Shown here: positions 8,282 through 17,520 of the stretch, in pieces
Numbering within the stretch: the stretch's first letter is position 1
Layout of the letters: every line of letters starts with the position of its first letter
Assembly (NCBI GenBank): GCA_026014875.1
Contig: JAOZHO010000037.1
Location: forward strand, 186,001-250,000
Source of the DNA: Candidatus Bathyarchaeota archaeon
Lineage (GTDB): Archaea > Thermoproteota > Bathyarchaeia > TCS64
Direction of reading: 5' to 3'
Length of the DNA: 64,000 nucleotides
Notes under the pieces: generated by a model
What the model saw: only the letters and a program-made list of their open reading frames with translations
Told to the model about the DNA's origin: nothing
Database searches by the model: none
Position numbers and translations under genes: made by a program

Positions 8282-9961
8282 ATGGAGAAAGGCAGGCACC
8301 CCGGCGGCGTCCCCATCAGCATCAGCTACCCCGAGATTCCCCTCCACGCATTCCTCGAGAACACGGCCAGGAAATACCCCGACAGGACCGCCGCCATATT
8401 CTACGGCAACAGGATCTCCTACGGCCGCCTCTGGGACGAATCCCTCCGACTCGCAGGAGCCCTCAGAGGTCTCGGCCTCGAGAAGGGGGACAGGGTCGCC
8501 ATGCTCCTCCCCAACGTCCCCCAGTTCATCGTCGCCTATAACGGCATCCTCGCAGCAGGCGGAGTCACAGTCCCCATCAACCCTCTGAACCCCATCGAGG
8601 AGATCGCCAGAGAGATCACGGAAACAGGGGCCGAGACCCTCATCGCCCTCGACAGGCTCCTTGACAGGGTTCCTGAGGAGCCCCCGAAGAATCTGATCGT
8701 CGCCGAGGCCGCCGCCTACGTCCCCTGGCACCTGAGAATCCTCAGCCGACTCAGGGGAGACCGGAGGAGAACCGAGGGCTCCATGAGCTTCGAGGGGCTG
8801 CTGAAAGGCCCACGGATGAACGAGACGCCCTTGATCGACCCAGGGGAGGACCTCGCGGCCATCCTCTACACCTCGGGGACCACCGGCCCCCCCAAGGGCG
8901 TCATACTCACTCACCGCAACCTCGTCGCGAACGCCCTCCAGTCCTACCACTGGCTCAGGGGCTGGGGGTACAGCGCGAAGCCCCAGCCTGCGGGGTGGCC
9001 CGTCGTGGTCTGCGCCGTCCCCTTCTTCCACAGCTACGGGATGACCGTCGCCCTCAACGAGACAGTCCAGTACGGCTGCACCCTCGTCCTTGTCCCCGAA
9101 CCCGGCCCCGACGCCATCATGAAAGCAATCCAGGACCACCATGCCACCCACCTCCCCACCATCCCCCGGTTCATCCAGGAGATCCTCGACCACCCGGACC
9201 TCCCCGGCAGGGACCTCACCAGCCTCACCAGCATAGTCTCCGGAGGCGCACCCATCGAACCCGGCCTCGTCGAGAGGTTCGAGGAACTCACCGGAGCCAC
9301 GATCTACCAGGGCTACGGCCTCACCGAGGCGGGCCCCAGCACCCACTGCACCCCGATCGAGGGCTCCCCGAACCGCCGCACCGTGGGCCTCCCCTTCCCC
9401 GACACCGAGGCCCGGGTCGTAGACCTCCAATTGGGGGAAATAGAACTCGGCCCCGAGGAGAAGGGAGAGCTCCTAGTCAGGGGCCCCCAGATCATGAAGG
9501 GGTACTGGAAGGATCCCGAGGCGACCGCCCGGGTGCTGAAGGACGGCTGGCTCCACACCGGGGACATCGTCGAGAAGGACGAGGGGGGCTTCCTGTACAT
9601 CGTCGGGAGGAAGCTGGACCGGATCGTCGCAGCTGGGCACACTGTCTGGCCTTCCGAGGTCGAGGAAGTTCTGGGGGCTCATCCGGGCGTGGAGAGGGTC
9701 GTTGCCATCGGTGTCCCCGATCCCCTGAGGTGCGCCACCGACGTGGAGGCCTTCGTCATGCTGAGGACGGGCGTGGAGCCTGAAGGCATCGAGGAGGAAC
9801 TCTTGGATCTCTGCGCCCGGAGCCTCGACTACTTCAAGGTCCCCGCCAAGATCACCGTGGTGGCTAGCCTACCCCTCACTGCCCTCGGCAAGGTCGATCG
9901 CGTCGCCGTCGAGGCCGAGCTCGAGCGGCGCCTCCAGGAGCGCTGGGCCCCCGGTCCCTAG
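8282..9961 (+). CDS. AMP-forming acyl-CoA synthetase (ANL superfamily)
   Basis: 559 aa, a complete adenylate-forming ligase. The P-loop-like A3 motif is YTSGTTGPPKGVILTH, A5 is YQGYGLTEAGP, and A7/A8 are WLHTGDIVEKDEGGFLYIVGR with the hinge following. The adenylation lysine near the C-terminus is in LTALGKVDR. It would activate a carboxylic acid to acyl-AMP and then acyl-CoA, probably a medium- or long-chain fatty or aryl acid; chain length cannot be read. It is divergent from the aldolase gene across 81 bases containing both promoters, and its 3' end overlaps the convergent HTH gene by four bases. Confidence 0.9.
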   Translation: MEKGRHPGGVPISISYPEIPLHAFLENTARKYPDRTAAIFYGNRISYGRLWDESLRLAGALRGLGLEKGDRVAMLLPNVPQFIVAYNGILAAGGVTVPINPLNPIEEIAREITETGAETLIALDRLLDRVPEEPPKNLIVAEAAAYVPWHLRILSRLRGDRRRTEGSMSFEGLLKGPRMNETPLIDPGEDLAAILYTSGTTGPPKGVILTHRNLVANALQSYHWLRGWGYSAKPQPAGWPVVVCAVPFFHSYGMTVALNETVQYGCTLVLVPEPGPDAIMKAIQDHHATHLPTIPRFIQEILDHPDLPGRDLTSLTSIVSGGAPIEPGLVERFEELTGATIYQGYGLTEAGPSTHCTPIEGSPNRRTVGLPFPDTEARVVDLQLGEIELGPEEKGELLVRGPQIMKGYWKDPEATARVLKDGWLHTGDIVEKDEGGFLYIVGRKLDRIVAAGHTVWPSEVEEVLGAHPGVERVVAIGVPDPLRCATDVEAFVMLRTGVEPEGIEEELLDLCARSLDYFKVPAKITVVASLPLTALGKVDRVAVEAELERRLQERWAPGP

Positions 9962-10257
9962 TCTGCGAAGCGGATCATCGCCCCCACAGGTTCATCGCCG
10001 AGCAGCCTCAGAACGAAGGAACCGAGCTTCTCCACCTCAGCGGTTTTCTTCTCCCGGGTCGAGCCGTAGGAGATGAGGTTGAGTTCCCGTAGGATCCTGG
10101 CGTTGAGCTTCAGCGTGGATAGGGGGATCTCCCGTTCCTCGGAGAGATCCTTCAGTAGGCTGGTCAATGACCGCCTCTGGGAAGCTACGCTTGTCAGGAT
10201 AAGAAGCTGGTTTTCGTTCAGGGTTCTCAGGATGAGCCTGCGGAGATCATTGACTCC
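9958..10257 (-). CDS. winged-HTH-like small regulator, start codon unclear
   Basis: The ORF track gives only 69 aa from TTG 10167, but the same frame stays open upstream to 10300. It reads VNDLRRLILRTLNENQLLILTSVASQRRSLTSLL before joining the tracked peptide. Together these about 100 residues look like a complete helix-turn-helix domain (IPLSTLKLNARILRELNLI is the recognition half) with a short wing. There is no in-frame ATG, GTG or TTG before residue 30, which is odd. A TATA-like CTTTAAGG lies at about 10297-10304. The coordinates given cover the part that reads as protein. Either a non-canonical start (ATA or ATC) is used, or the 5' end carries a mutation. Confidence 0.45.
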   Translation of the reverse strand, partial: GVNDLRRLILRTLNENQLLILTSVASQRRSLTSLLKDLSEEREIPLSTLKLNARILRELNLISYGSTREKKTAEVEKLGSFVLRLLGDEPVGAMIRFAD

Positions 10258-10419
10258 GCCCGTAGATATTGGAGTTGATGCACATCCTCCACCTGCCCCT
10301 TAAAGAGTGGGCATTTGTTTTTAAGGATACTGGACATGCCACTTGACCGCGGAAAGCGTTTAATACCCATTGAGTGGGAAGGAAGTCATTCCACGGGGGA
10401 AGGGGACGCTGAGAGGGTA

Positions 10420-10980
10420 ATGGGAACCAAAGAAAGGAAGACCGTACGACTCACTGGGACAGCGATCCTCGCGGCCCTCGCCGTCGTCTTCGACTACGCC
10501 CTCAAGTTCTCGGGGTTGAAGATACCTTTCCCTTGGATGCCCTTCCTCAAGTTCGACTTCACAGGGGTTCCCATCGTGACCGCATTCCTCATGTTCGACC
10601 TCACATCCGGAACCATCACCACCATCGTCGCCGTCCTCGGCATAATCGCCAGGAGCGGCGACCTGGTTGGGGGGGCCATGAAGGGGATAGCCGAGGTCTC
10701 CACCGTCACGGGGCTGGCAGGGGGGAGGTACCTCTCACGTAGGTTGGGCCTCGGCGCGGGACCGAGCCGCTTCTTGTCCTATGTAACCGGGGTCGCCCTC
10801 AGGATAACCATTATGAGCGTATGGAACCTGCTCGTCCTCCCCCGCTACTATGGCATCCCCTTCAACGTCGCCGTGGGCATGATGCCCCTCCTAGCCTTGT
10901 TCAACGGGATGCAGGGAGCCCTCACCGTCGTCCTCGGGACCCTCCTCCACGAGGCCTACGTGAGGCGGGTACCCCGCTGA
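10420..10980 (+). CDS. ECF transporter S component (RibU-like)
   Basis: About 186 aa, six predicted membrane helices, a substrate-binding S component of an energy-coupling factor importer. The segment FPWMPFLKFDFTGVPIVTAF resembles the RibU/ThiT-class helix 1-2 region. The ATG at 10420 is preferred over the tracked start at 10315 because a TATA-like TTTAATACC (about 10355) lies downstream of the latter and GAGGGT precedes 10420. No EcfA/EcfT genes adjoin, so it presumably shares a module encoded elsewhere. Riboflavin is a plausible vitamin, but only by resemblance. No riboswitch-sized leader is present. Confidence 0.75.
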   Translation: MGTKERKTVRLTGTAILAALAVVFDYALKFSGLKIPFPWMPFLKFDFTGVPIVTAFLMFDLTSGTITTIVAVLGIIARSGDLVGGAMKGIAEVSTVTGLAGGRYLSRRLGLGAGPSRFLSYVTGVALRITIMSVWNLLVLPRYYGIPFNVAVGMMPLLALFNGMQGALTVVLGTLLHEAYVRRVPR

Positions 10981-11026
10981 GCCCGGGGACCATTATTTTA
11001 TACCCTCTCAAAACGTTTCTAAGACC

Positions 11027-12451
11027 ATGTCAAAGGAAACAGCATTTTCCTGGATAGACGAGAACGAGAGAAAGCTCATCGGACTCAGCGACAAGGCATG
11101 GGAGTACGCCGAGGTGGGCCTCCTTGAGTACCAGACCTCCAAACTCTTCGCGGACGCCATCGAGAAGGAGGGCTTCAGCGTCGAGAGGGGCGTCGCCGGG
11201 ATGCCCACGGCCTTCGTGGCCACATGGGGCAGCGGGAGCCCCACCATCGGGGTAATGGGGGAGCTCGACGCCCTCGCTGGGGTCTCCCAGAAGGCGGTGC
11301 CCTACAAGGACCCCGTCGTGAAGGGGGGGCCCGGCCATGGCTGCGGCCACAACATCCACGGCGCCTCAGGGCTCGCCGGAGCCATCGCCCTCAAGACCGC
11401 GATGGAAGCCGACAACATCCCCGGCACCGTCAAGTTCTACGGCTGCCCCGCCGAGGAGACCCTCGTCGGGAAGGTCTGGCTGGTCCGGGACGGCTACTTC
11501 GACGGCGTGGACGCCTGCCTCAGCCACCACCCCAGCTCGGCGAACTCCGCTGGGACGGGGAGCAGCAACGCGATGAACAGCGTCAAGTTCCACTTCCATG
11601 GCAAGACGGCCCACTCCGCGGGGGACCCCGAGAACGGTATCAGCGCCCTGGACGCGGTGGAGCTCATGAGCAATGGTGTCAACTTCATGCGGGAGCACAT
11701 CATCGAGAAGGCCCGGATCCACTACGTCACCGAGGTCGGTGGAGACCAGCCCAACGTCGTCCCCGCCTACGCCAGGACCTGGTTCTATGTCCGGGCCCCC
11801 GAGCGGGAGCAGGTGGACTACATCTATGACTGGGTCCTCCAGATCGCCGACGGGGCCGACAAGATGGCCCGCACCACCCACGAGGTGCAGTTCCTCACCG
11901 GCTGCTACAACATGCTCCCCAACAAGGGGCTCGCAGACCTCATCGTCGGGAACATGAGGGAGATCGGGGCGCCGGTGCACACGGAGGAGGAGATGGAGTT
12001 CGCGAAGAAGCTCAACGAGTCCATCCCCGCGCTCTCCAAGAAGGAGGGGCTCCGCAAGTCGGAGCGCCCCGGATGGGAGAACATGCTCGACGAGCTCTTC
12101 GACGAGCGGGTCCTCGACGACTACAGGGCAGGCAAGGTGGGCGCGGGCAGCACCGACGTCTCCGACGTGAGCTGGGTCACCCCCACCAACGAGTTCGGCA
12201 CCACATGCTGCATCCTGGGCACCCCCGGCCACAGCTGGCAGTTCACCGCCCAGAGCGGGATGAGCATCGGGCATAAGAGCCTCATCTTCGCTAGCAAGGT
12301 CATAGCGGGCACAGGCCTAGACCTCATGACGGACGCGAGCCTTCTCAAGGCCGTCAGGGATGAGTGGAAGGAACGCCTCGCAGGGAGAATCTACGAGCCC
12401 CCCATCCCCGCGGACCTCGCCCCGCCCCTGGACCAGCTCAAGAAGGACTGA
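11027..12451 (+). CDS. M20 family metallopeptidase, AbgB-like amidohydrolase
   Basis: 474 aa, an M20 di-zinc hydrolase closest in layout to AbgB (p-aminobenzoyl-glutamate utilisation). Metal-ligand motifs are GHGCGHNIHG at about residue 104, then the conserved PAEETLVGK, and STDVSDVSW near residue 375 as in AbgB. The central lid (dimerisation) domain starts at KFHFHGKTAHSAGDPENG. It would cleave an amide such as a C-terminal glutamate or an N-acyl amino acid. The gene is monocistronic with a TATA-like TTATTTTATACC about 33 bases upstream of ATG. Confidence 0.88.
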   Translation: MSKETAFSWIDENERKLIGLSDKAWEYAEVGLLEYQTSKLFADAIEKEGFSVERGVAGMPTAFVATWGSGSPTIGVMGELDALAGVSQKAVPYKDPVVKGGPGHGCGHNIHGASGLAGAIALKTAMEADNIPGTVKFYGCPAEETLVGKVWLVRDGYFDGVDACLSHHPSSANSAGTGSSNAMNSVKFHFHGKTAHSAGDPENGISALDAVELMSNGVNFMREHIIEKARIHYVTEVGGDQPNVVPAYARTWFYVRAPEREQVDYIYDWVLQIADGADKMARTTHEVQFLTGCYNMLPNKGLADLIVGNMREIGAPVHTEEEMEFAKKLNESIPALSKKEGLRKSERPGWENMLDELFDERVLDDYRAGKVGAGSTDVSDVSWVTPTNEFGTTCCILGTPGHSWQFTAQSGMSIGHKSLIFASKVIAGTGLDLMTDASLLKAVRDEWKERLAGRIYEPPIPADLAPPLDQLKKD

Positions 12452-12581
12452 GCGCCTCCCTTCCCCTTTTTCCCATTCTTTTGGTTTCAAACATGCAAGA
12501 TTGCGGGGTGCACATTTTTCTATTCGAGACCCCCTTTCAGATTAAAGCCCTCCCACGGGGCGATATGGAGCACAATCGGGA

Positions 12582-14165
12582 TTGAGCGAACTCGACAGGG
12601 CCGCCGAGAAATCTGCGAGGGGAAGCATCTACCTATTCATGGGTAACTTCGTCTCGGAGATCATCAACGCGGTCGGCGTGGTCCTGGTGGCCCGCCTCCT
12701 CACCCCCGAGGAGTACGGGGTCTACAACGTCGCGTTCGTCCTCCCGTTCCTATTCGTGATGTTCTCCAACTGGGGAGTCGGCGCAGCCCTGACGAGATTC
12801 CTCGCGAGGTACCAGGAGGAAGGAAAATGGAGCAAGATCAGAGGCATGGTAACGAAGGGCCTAGCGTTCAACGGCGGCCTCGCAGTCCTCCTGACCGCCA
12901 TCATGTACGTCTCCGCAGATTTCCTGGCCGAGACGATCCTCTTGCGGCCCGGCCTCGGCGGCCTCGTGAGGCTCACCGCAGGCATCGTGTTTCTCTTCTC
13001 ATTGTTCAACACGATTAACGCGATCTATTTCGGGCTCGAAAGGATGGATATCATCGCCGCCCTGACTGTGGTTACATCTCTTATCAGGTCAGTAATGTCG
13101 CCCCTCCTCGTGAGCATGGGCTACGGAATCCCGGGAGCCCTGATCGGGTACATGGTGGGATACGGTGTCGCTCTTTTCATCGGCCTGATACTCTTAGGCA
13201 GGGAGTTACGGAGAGAAGACCTGAGCGCCGACCTCTCGGGGGAGGGCTCCCTCGGGGACATGCTGAGGTTCGGCTTCCCCCTCTTCATCGGGAGCTTCGT
13301 CATGGGCCTCGGGCTCCGTTATCAGGGGCTCCTCCAGGTCTGGTTCGCATCGGACCTCGTGATCGGGAACCTGAATATCGCCACCAAGTTCAAGTCCCTG
13401 GCGGGGCTCTTCACGGTGCCCATCGCCTCCTCCATCTACCCAGCTTTCTCCAAGTTCAGATTCGATGAGAGGAGGGAGGAGATGGCCAAGATGTTCGGCG
13501 CCTCGGTGAGGTACGCGACGATGATTGTGATCCCCGTGACCCTCCTCGTCATGGTGGTAGCCGAGCCTGTCGTGGTCGCCCTTTTCGGGAGAGAGTACGC
13601 CCTGGCCCCCTTCTTCCTAGCTATCGCCGTGCTCGAGTTTCTCCCGGTGGGGCTCGGTTCCCTCTCGGTGCTCCCCTTCCTGAACAGCCAGGGGGACACC
13701 GGGACCACCCTCAGGCTCAACCTCGTGAGCGTGGGGATCATGGCGACCCTGTGCACGGCGCTCACCTGGCAGTTCGGCATCACGGGACTCCTGGTGGGGA
13801 TCGTGGTCTCGGCGGTGCTGGGGAACGCCTACAACCTCTTCAGGACTCTGAGGAAATACGAGCTGGGCTTCGACCTGCTCCAGACTCTCCGGGTCGCAGC
13901 CTTCTCCGTGCTGGCGGCGGGGTTGACATACGCGGTTATGGAGTACGTCAGCCTCGGGAACCCCCTCGTCCACGCCTTCGCTGCATCATTCATCTTCCTC
14001 GCCCTCTCCATGGTCCTCGCCCCGCTGACGGGGGCGTTGACCCAGCCGGACATCCAGATGATCAGGGGAATCATCCAGAGGGGGTTCAGGGGCTACTCCC
14101 TGTTAGCTCCATTTCTCGACCTCGAGGAGCGCATAATCCAGCTTTTCCAGAGAAGCAGCGAGTGA
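12582..14165 (+). CDS. flippase-like oligosaccharide/polysaccharide exporter (MOP superfamily)
   Basis: 527 aa with about 14 predicted helices, a Wzx/MATE-type flippase. The N-terminus (GSIYLFMGNFVSEIINAVGVVLVARLLTPEEYGVYN) is characteristic of archaeal and bacterial lipid-linked oligosaccharide flippases. It probably moves a lipid-linked glycan across the membrane for S-layer or pilin N-glycosylation; sequons are abundant in the secreted proteins of this window. The start is TTG after CAATCGGGA, so the start is less certain than the frame. No glycosyltransferases adjoin. Confidence 0.82.
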   Translation: MSELDRAAEKSARGSIYLFMGNFVSEIINAVGVVLVARLLTPEEYGVYNVAFVLPFLFVMFSNWGVGAALTRFLARYQEEGKWSKIRGMVTKGLAFNGGLAVLLTAIMYVSADFLAETILLRPGLGGLVRLTAGIVFLFSLFNTINAIYFGLERMDIIAALTVVTSLIRSVMSPLLVSMGYGIPGALIGYMVGYGVALFIGLILLGRELRREDLSADLSGEGSLGDMLRFGFPLFIGSFVMGLGLRYQGLLQVWFASDLVIGNLNIATKFKSLAGLFTVPIASSIYPAFSKFRFDERREEMAKMFGASVRYATMIVIPVTLLVMVVAEPVVVALFGREYALAPFFLAIAVLEFLPVGLGSLSVLPFLNSQGDTGTTLRLNLVSVGIMATLCTALTWQFGITGLLVGIVVSAVLGNAYNLFRTLRKYELGFDLLQTLRVAAFSVLAAGLTYAVMEYVSLGNPLVHAFAASFIFLALSMVLAPLTGALTQPDIQMIRGIIQRGFRGYSLLAPFLDLEERIIQLFQRSSE

Positions 14166-14171
14166 TGCGCC

Positions 14172-15824
14172 TCACAGCTCGATGACAGACCTCAGTCGGG
14201 TGGAGACGAAATATAGGGAGGCCAGTGATATCAGCCAGGCTCCGGCTATCCAAAGGGGGTTCAGTGTACTGTGGGGCACCAGACCGGAGCCCTCCTCGAA
14301 GGGCGCCGATGTGATGGGGTTGAGCAAGTTCTCCGCGGGGGCGTAGTCATCAGTCAAAACGAGTTCGCTGTCGGAGGCCAGCTCGAGGTCGAACAGTGTA
14401 TCTGCGTATCTCTCGAGGGGGACTCCCTCCACGGGGTGGGCCTCGGCCGCCTCCATCAGATCCACTTCGTTGAATCTGGTGGGGCTCTTGGTGGCGACGA
14501 GAATGATGTTCTGGAGAAGGCTGAGCTGCCCGCTCCTAGTGGGGAAGAGGTAGACCTGGGAGAGGACGCCGGCGACGGTGTTGACCTCAGCCTTGAGCAG
14601 GTCCGAGGTGTCCCCGATCAGTGAGGATATGAGGTTGGAGACCACGACGCCGCCCGGGGCCAGGTGCTCGTCGAGGGACTCGAAGAACTCCCGGGTCATC
14701 AGATGGAAGGGGACATATGTCTTCGAGTAGGCGTCGAGAACCACGATGTCATAGGTCCCCGCATCCCTGAGGAATGAGCGCCCGTCCATCATGAAGATTC
14801 TCATGCGGGGGTCATCGGTGACGCCGAAATAATCCTTGGCCACGGCCACAACGTCCGGGTCGATCTCCACCACGTCGACGGTCGCGTTGGGGTAGTGCTC
14901 CAGGAACTGCTTGGGGCCTGAGAAGCCGCCGCCCCCGAGGAATAGGACCCTCTCGGCCTCGGGGTTGAACAGGAAGGCCACGTTGAAATAGTCGGTGTAC
15001 CGGAAGACCGCCCTGTTGGAGCCGTTGAGGTACATGGCGCTGTGGGGCATGTTGTTCAGGTACATGGTCCTGATCCCCTTGGCCTCGCTGTCGATGACCG
15101 TCAGTGTGCTGTAGGGGGTGTCCTTCCGGATCACTGTGTTCCCCGAGATACCCAGGAAGGGCCCCCCGCCCGCAAAGAGGGAGGGCATCAATAAGACCAG
15201 TACCAGCGTGAAGATGAGGCCCTTCTCCACCCAGGTCATCCCGACGACGGCCACTGCAATGAGGACCACCCCCAGGGAGAAGACGATCTGCCGGACCCCG
15301 AAGCTGGGGATGAGGACGAAGACGGTGAAGAAGGTCCCGAAGATGCTCCCCGCCGTGGAGATGGAGTAGAGGCTCCCCGAGATGCCCCCCAGGTTGAAGA
15401 TGCTCTCCGCGGACATTCTCACCGAGTACGGGGAGATCATCCCCAGGAGAGTGGTGGGGACCGCGAGGAGAAGGAGGGAGGCGAAGATGGGCCCGTACTT
15501 ATCCCCCACCCCTGAGAGGTAGACCACCTCGAGGATGAGTGGAGAGGAGAGGGGGATGAGCATGATCAGCACCCCCGCCGAAACCAGGATCATGCTGAAG
15601 ACCCCGTAGCTGGGGCGCCGGTCCGCCATCCTCCCCCCCACGTAGTACCCCAGGGACAGGGCGGCCATGACCACCCCGATGAGGGCCCCCCAGACGAAGA
15701 TGCTGTCCCCGAAGACGGGGGCGAGGATCCTGCTCCCAACCAACTCCAGGGCCATGACTACGGCACCCGAGACGAAGACGTTGAACCTGATGCCCCAGAT
15801 CGAGCCCCGACCGACCCCCATCAA
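14172..15824 (-). CDS. membrane-bound spermidine-synthase-like protein
   Basis: 550 aa. Residues 1 to about 215 hold seven or so membrane helices with MFS-like loops (LGYYVGGRMADRRPSYG). Residues about 265-480 form a Rossmann methyltransferase/aminopropyltransferase fold with VLFLGGGGFSG, the acidic VVEIDPDVVAVA and the active-site-like DIVVLDAYSK. A last helix lies near the C-terminus. These fused proteins are common but poorly understood; the soluble half resembles SpeE, yet polyamine synthesis is not demonstrated for the fusions. Its stop is seven bases from the convergent flippase stop. Confidence 0.82.
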   Translation of the reverse strand: MMGVGRGSIWGIRFNVFVSGAVVMALELVGSRILAPVFGDSIFVWGALIGVVMAALSLGYYVGGRMADRRPSYGVFSMILVSAGVLIMLIPLSSPLILEVVYLSGVGDKYGPIFASLLLLAVPTTLLGMISPYSVRMSAESIFNLGGISGSLYSISTAGSIFGTFFTVFVLIPSFGVRQIVFSLGVVLIAVAVVGMTWVEKGLIFTLVLVLLMPSLFAGGGPFLGISGNTVIRKDTPYSTLTVIDSEAKGIRTMYLNNMPHSAMYLNGSNRAVFRYTDYFNVAFLFNPEAERVLFLGGGGFSGPKQFLEHYPNATVDVVEIDPDVVAVAKDYFGVTDDPRMRIFMMDGRSFLRDAGTYDIVVLDAYSKTYVPFHLMTREFFESLDEHLAPGGVVVSNLISSLIGDTSDLLKAEVNTVAGVLSQVYLFPTRSGQLSLLQNIILVATKSPTRFNEVDLMEAAEAHPVEGVPLERYADTLFDLELASDSELVLTDDYAPAENLLNPITSAPFEEGSGLVPHSTLNPLWIAGAWLISLASLYFVSTRLRSVIEL

Positions 15825-15930
15825 CCGAACTCCTAGATTTGGAATGTAGATACATGGGCAGTTAATGGTTTAGAGTTTTCGAGGCCACCACCCGACCGAG
15901 AAAACGAGCCTCCCCCCGATTGAAGGGGCA

Positions 15931-17520
15931 TCAGAAATCCGCCTTCGCCTTGTACCTGAACTGAGCCTCGTAGAGCTCAAGGACCCTGTCGAGGGGGTCC
16001 GCATCCCCGGCGGCCTTGTCCTCCCTGATCCGGGTGACCCTCGCAAACCGGAGGGCGAACCCCGACGCGTAGTGGGGGCTCCTCTGGATCTCGTTGAAGG
16101 TGACCTCGACGACGAGCTCCGGGCGGACGTGGACGGTCCCCGGGGTCTCCCGGACCTTGAGGTCCTGAAGCCTCTCGGTCATCCAGAGGAACTCCTCGTC
16201 GGTGAGCCCCTTGAAGGTCTTCCCGATCACCCTGAACCCGCCGCCGTCCCTCGCCGCGAGATGGTAGTTGCTCAACCACCCCGTCCTCCGGCCGTAGCCC
16301 CAGTCCGCCGCCGCCACCACGAGGTCCAGGGTCTCCACGGGCTTGAGCTTGAACCAGCGCTTCCCCCGTTTCCCCGGGGAGTAGACGCTGTCCAGCCTCT
16401 TCGCCATGAGCCCCTCGTGGCCCGCCTCCACCGCCTTCCGGAGGAAATCCTCGACGAGTTCGATATCACCGGTGATGACTTGCTCCACTAGGAGTTCGGG
16501 GGGGCAGATCTTCTCCAGCAGCTCCCGCCGTTTGGTGTAAGGCTCGTCGATGAGCAGGGCACCATCCAGATACAGGACGTCGAAGAGGTGAAGACTCAAG
16601 GGGATCTTCTCCACCATCGCCTCGACGTCGTGGACCCTCCTGAACCGCCTCATCAAGTCTTGGAAAGGCAGGGGCTTCCCCCCCTCCCCGACGGCGACGA
16701 CCTCCCCCTCCAGCACCGCGTTCTCTGACACAACACTCTCATGGACGAGGGCGACGATGTCCGGGAGGCTCTCGGTGACGTCGGAGAGGCGCCTGCTGAA
16801 GACCCGTACCTCGGCGCCCCGCCGGTGTATCTGGATCCGGGCCCCGTCGAGCTTGAACTCGAAGGCCGACTCGCCGCCGTGGGCCTCGAGGACCTCGGCG
16901 ACGTCGTAGGACATGGAGGCGAGCATGGGTTTCAACGGGGTGAAGAGGCTCATCTCGACCCCCTTGAGCCCCGTCTCCCCGGACTTTAGGGCGATCTCCG
17001 CGACCCTCCCCAGGTTCCCGGTCATCATGAGGGCCCTCCTAACCAGGGAGGACTCGACCCCGGCGGCCTCGGCGATGCCCCCCAGCATCACTCCCTCGTT
17101 GACCCCTATGCGCATCTCCCCGAAGATGATCCTGACCAGCACCTCTGCCTCCCCGGGGTCGGCCTCGTTGAGGAGCCCCTGGAGGAGCCCCGTCTTGACC
17201 CGCCTCGACCCTGGGCCCCCCGCCTCAGCGATCCGCTCTAATGTCTCGTACACCCTCATGACGGTGAGGGGCTCGGAGAACAGGGTGGTCTGCCTGCTTC
17301 CCTCGAGGGCCCCCTTCACGGTCCTCCCTCCCACCTCGAGAGCCCGGGAGTCGAACTCGGGGAAAACGGAGCCTACAACTAAGAGAACGGAGGGACCTAC
17401 TTCCTCTGGCTCCAGTCCCCTCAGGAACTCGGCTAGGAGCCGGGTCTTCTCCTTGCGCTTCGGGGTCGCCTCTAGGGCCCTGCACAGCGCTGCCAACTCG
17501 GAGAAGGGCGTGGGTGTCAT
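15931..17520 (-). CDS. lig: ATP-dependent DNA ligase
   Basis: 529 aa, an archaeal DNA ligase I. The N-terminal helical DNA-binding domain (1-200) is followed by the adenylation domain with the catalytic lysine in FKLDGAR. Further nucleotidyltransferase motifs are VLYLDG, EGLMAK and RWFKLKP, and an OB domain follows. It seals nicks using ATP at replication forks and in repair. The ATG begins at the base immediately after the FEN-1 stop codon, so flap cleavage and nick sealing, the two last steps of Okazaki-fragment maturation, are encoded as one transcription unit with zero spacing. Length is slightly short for the family (about 560-600). Confidence 0.95.
   Translation of the reverse strand: MTPTPFSELAALCRALEATPKRKEKTRLLAEFLRGLEPEEVGPSVLLVVGSVFPEFDSRALEVGGRTVKGALEGSRQTTLFSEPLTVMRVYETLERIAEAGGPGSRRVKTGLLQGLLNEADPGEAEVLVRIIFGEMRIGVNEGVMLGGIAEAAGVESSLVRRALMMTGNLGRVAEIALKSGETGLKGVEMSLFTPLKPMLASMSYDVAEVLEAHGGESAFEFKLDGARIQIHRRGAEVRVFSRRLSDVTESLPDIVALVHESVVSENAVLEGEVVAVGEGGKPLPFQDLMRRFRRVHDVEAMVEKIPLSLHLFDVLYLDGALLIDEPYTKRRELLEKICPPELLVEQVITGDIELVEDFLRKAVEAGHEGLMAKRLDSVYSPGKRGKRWFKLKPVETLDLVVAAADWGYGRRTGWLSNYHLAARDGGGFRVIGKTFKGLTDEEFLWMTERLQDLKVRETPGTVHVRPELVVEVTFNEIQRSPHYASGFALRFARVTRIREDKAAGDADPLDRVLELYEAQFRYKAKADF

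Noticed and set aside
8201-9430. N-terminal extension of the aldolase ORF (to 707 aa) antisense to the acyl-CoA ligase
   Set aside because: Composition is low-complexity Gly/Asp/Val-rich, the DHDPS fold begins at VKLNGIFVPN, and the opposite strand encodes a complete ligase.
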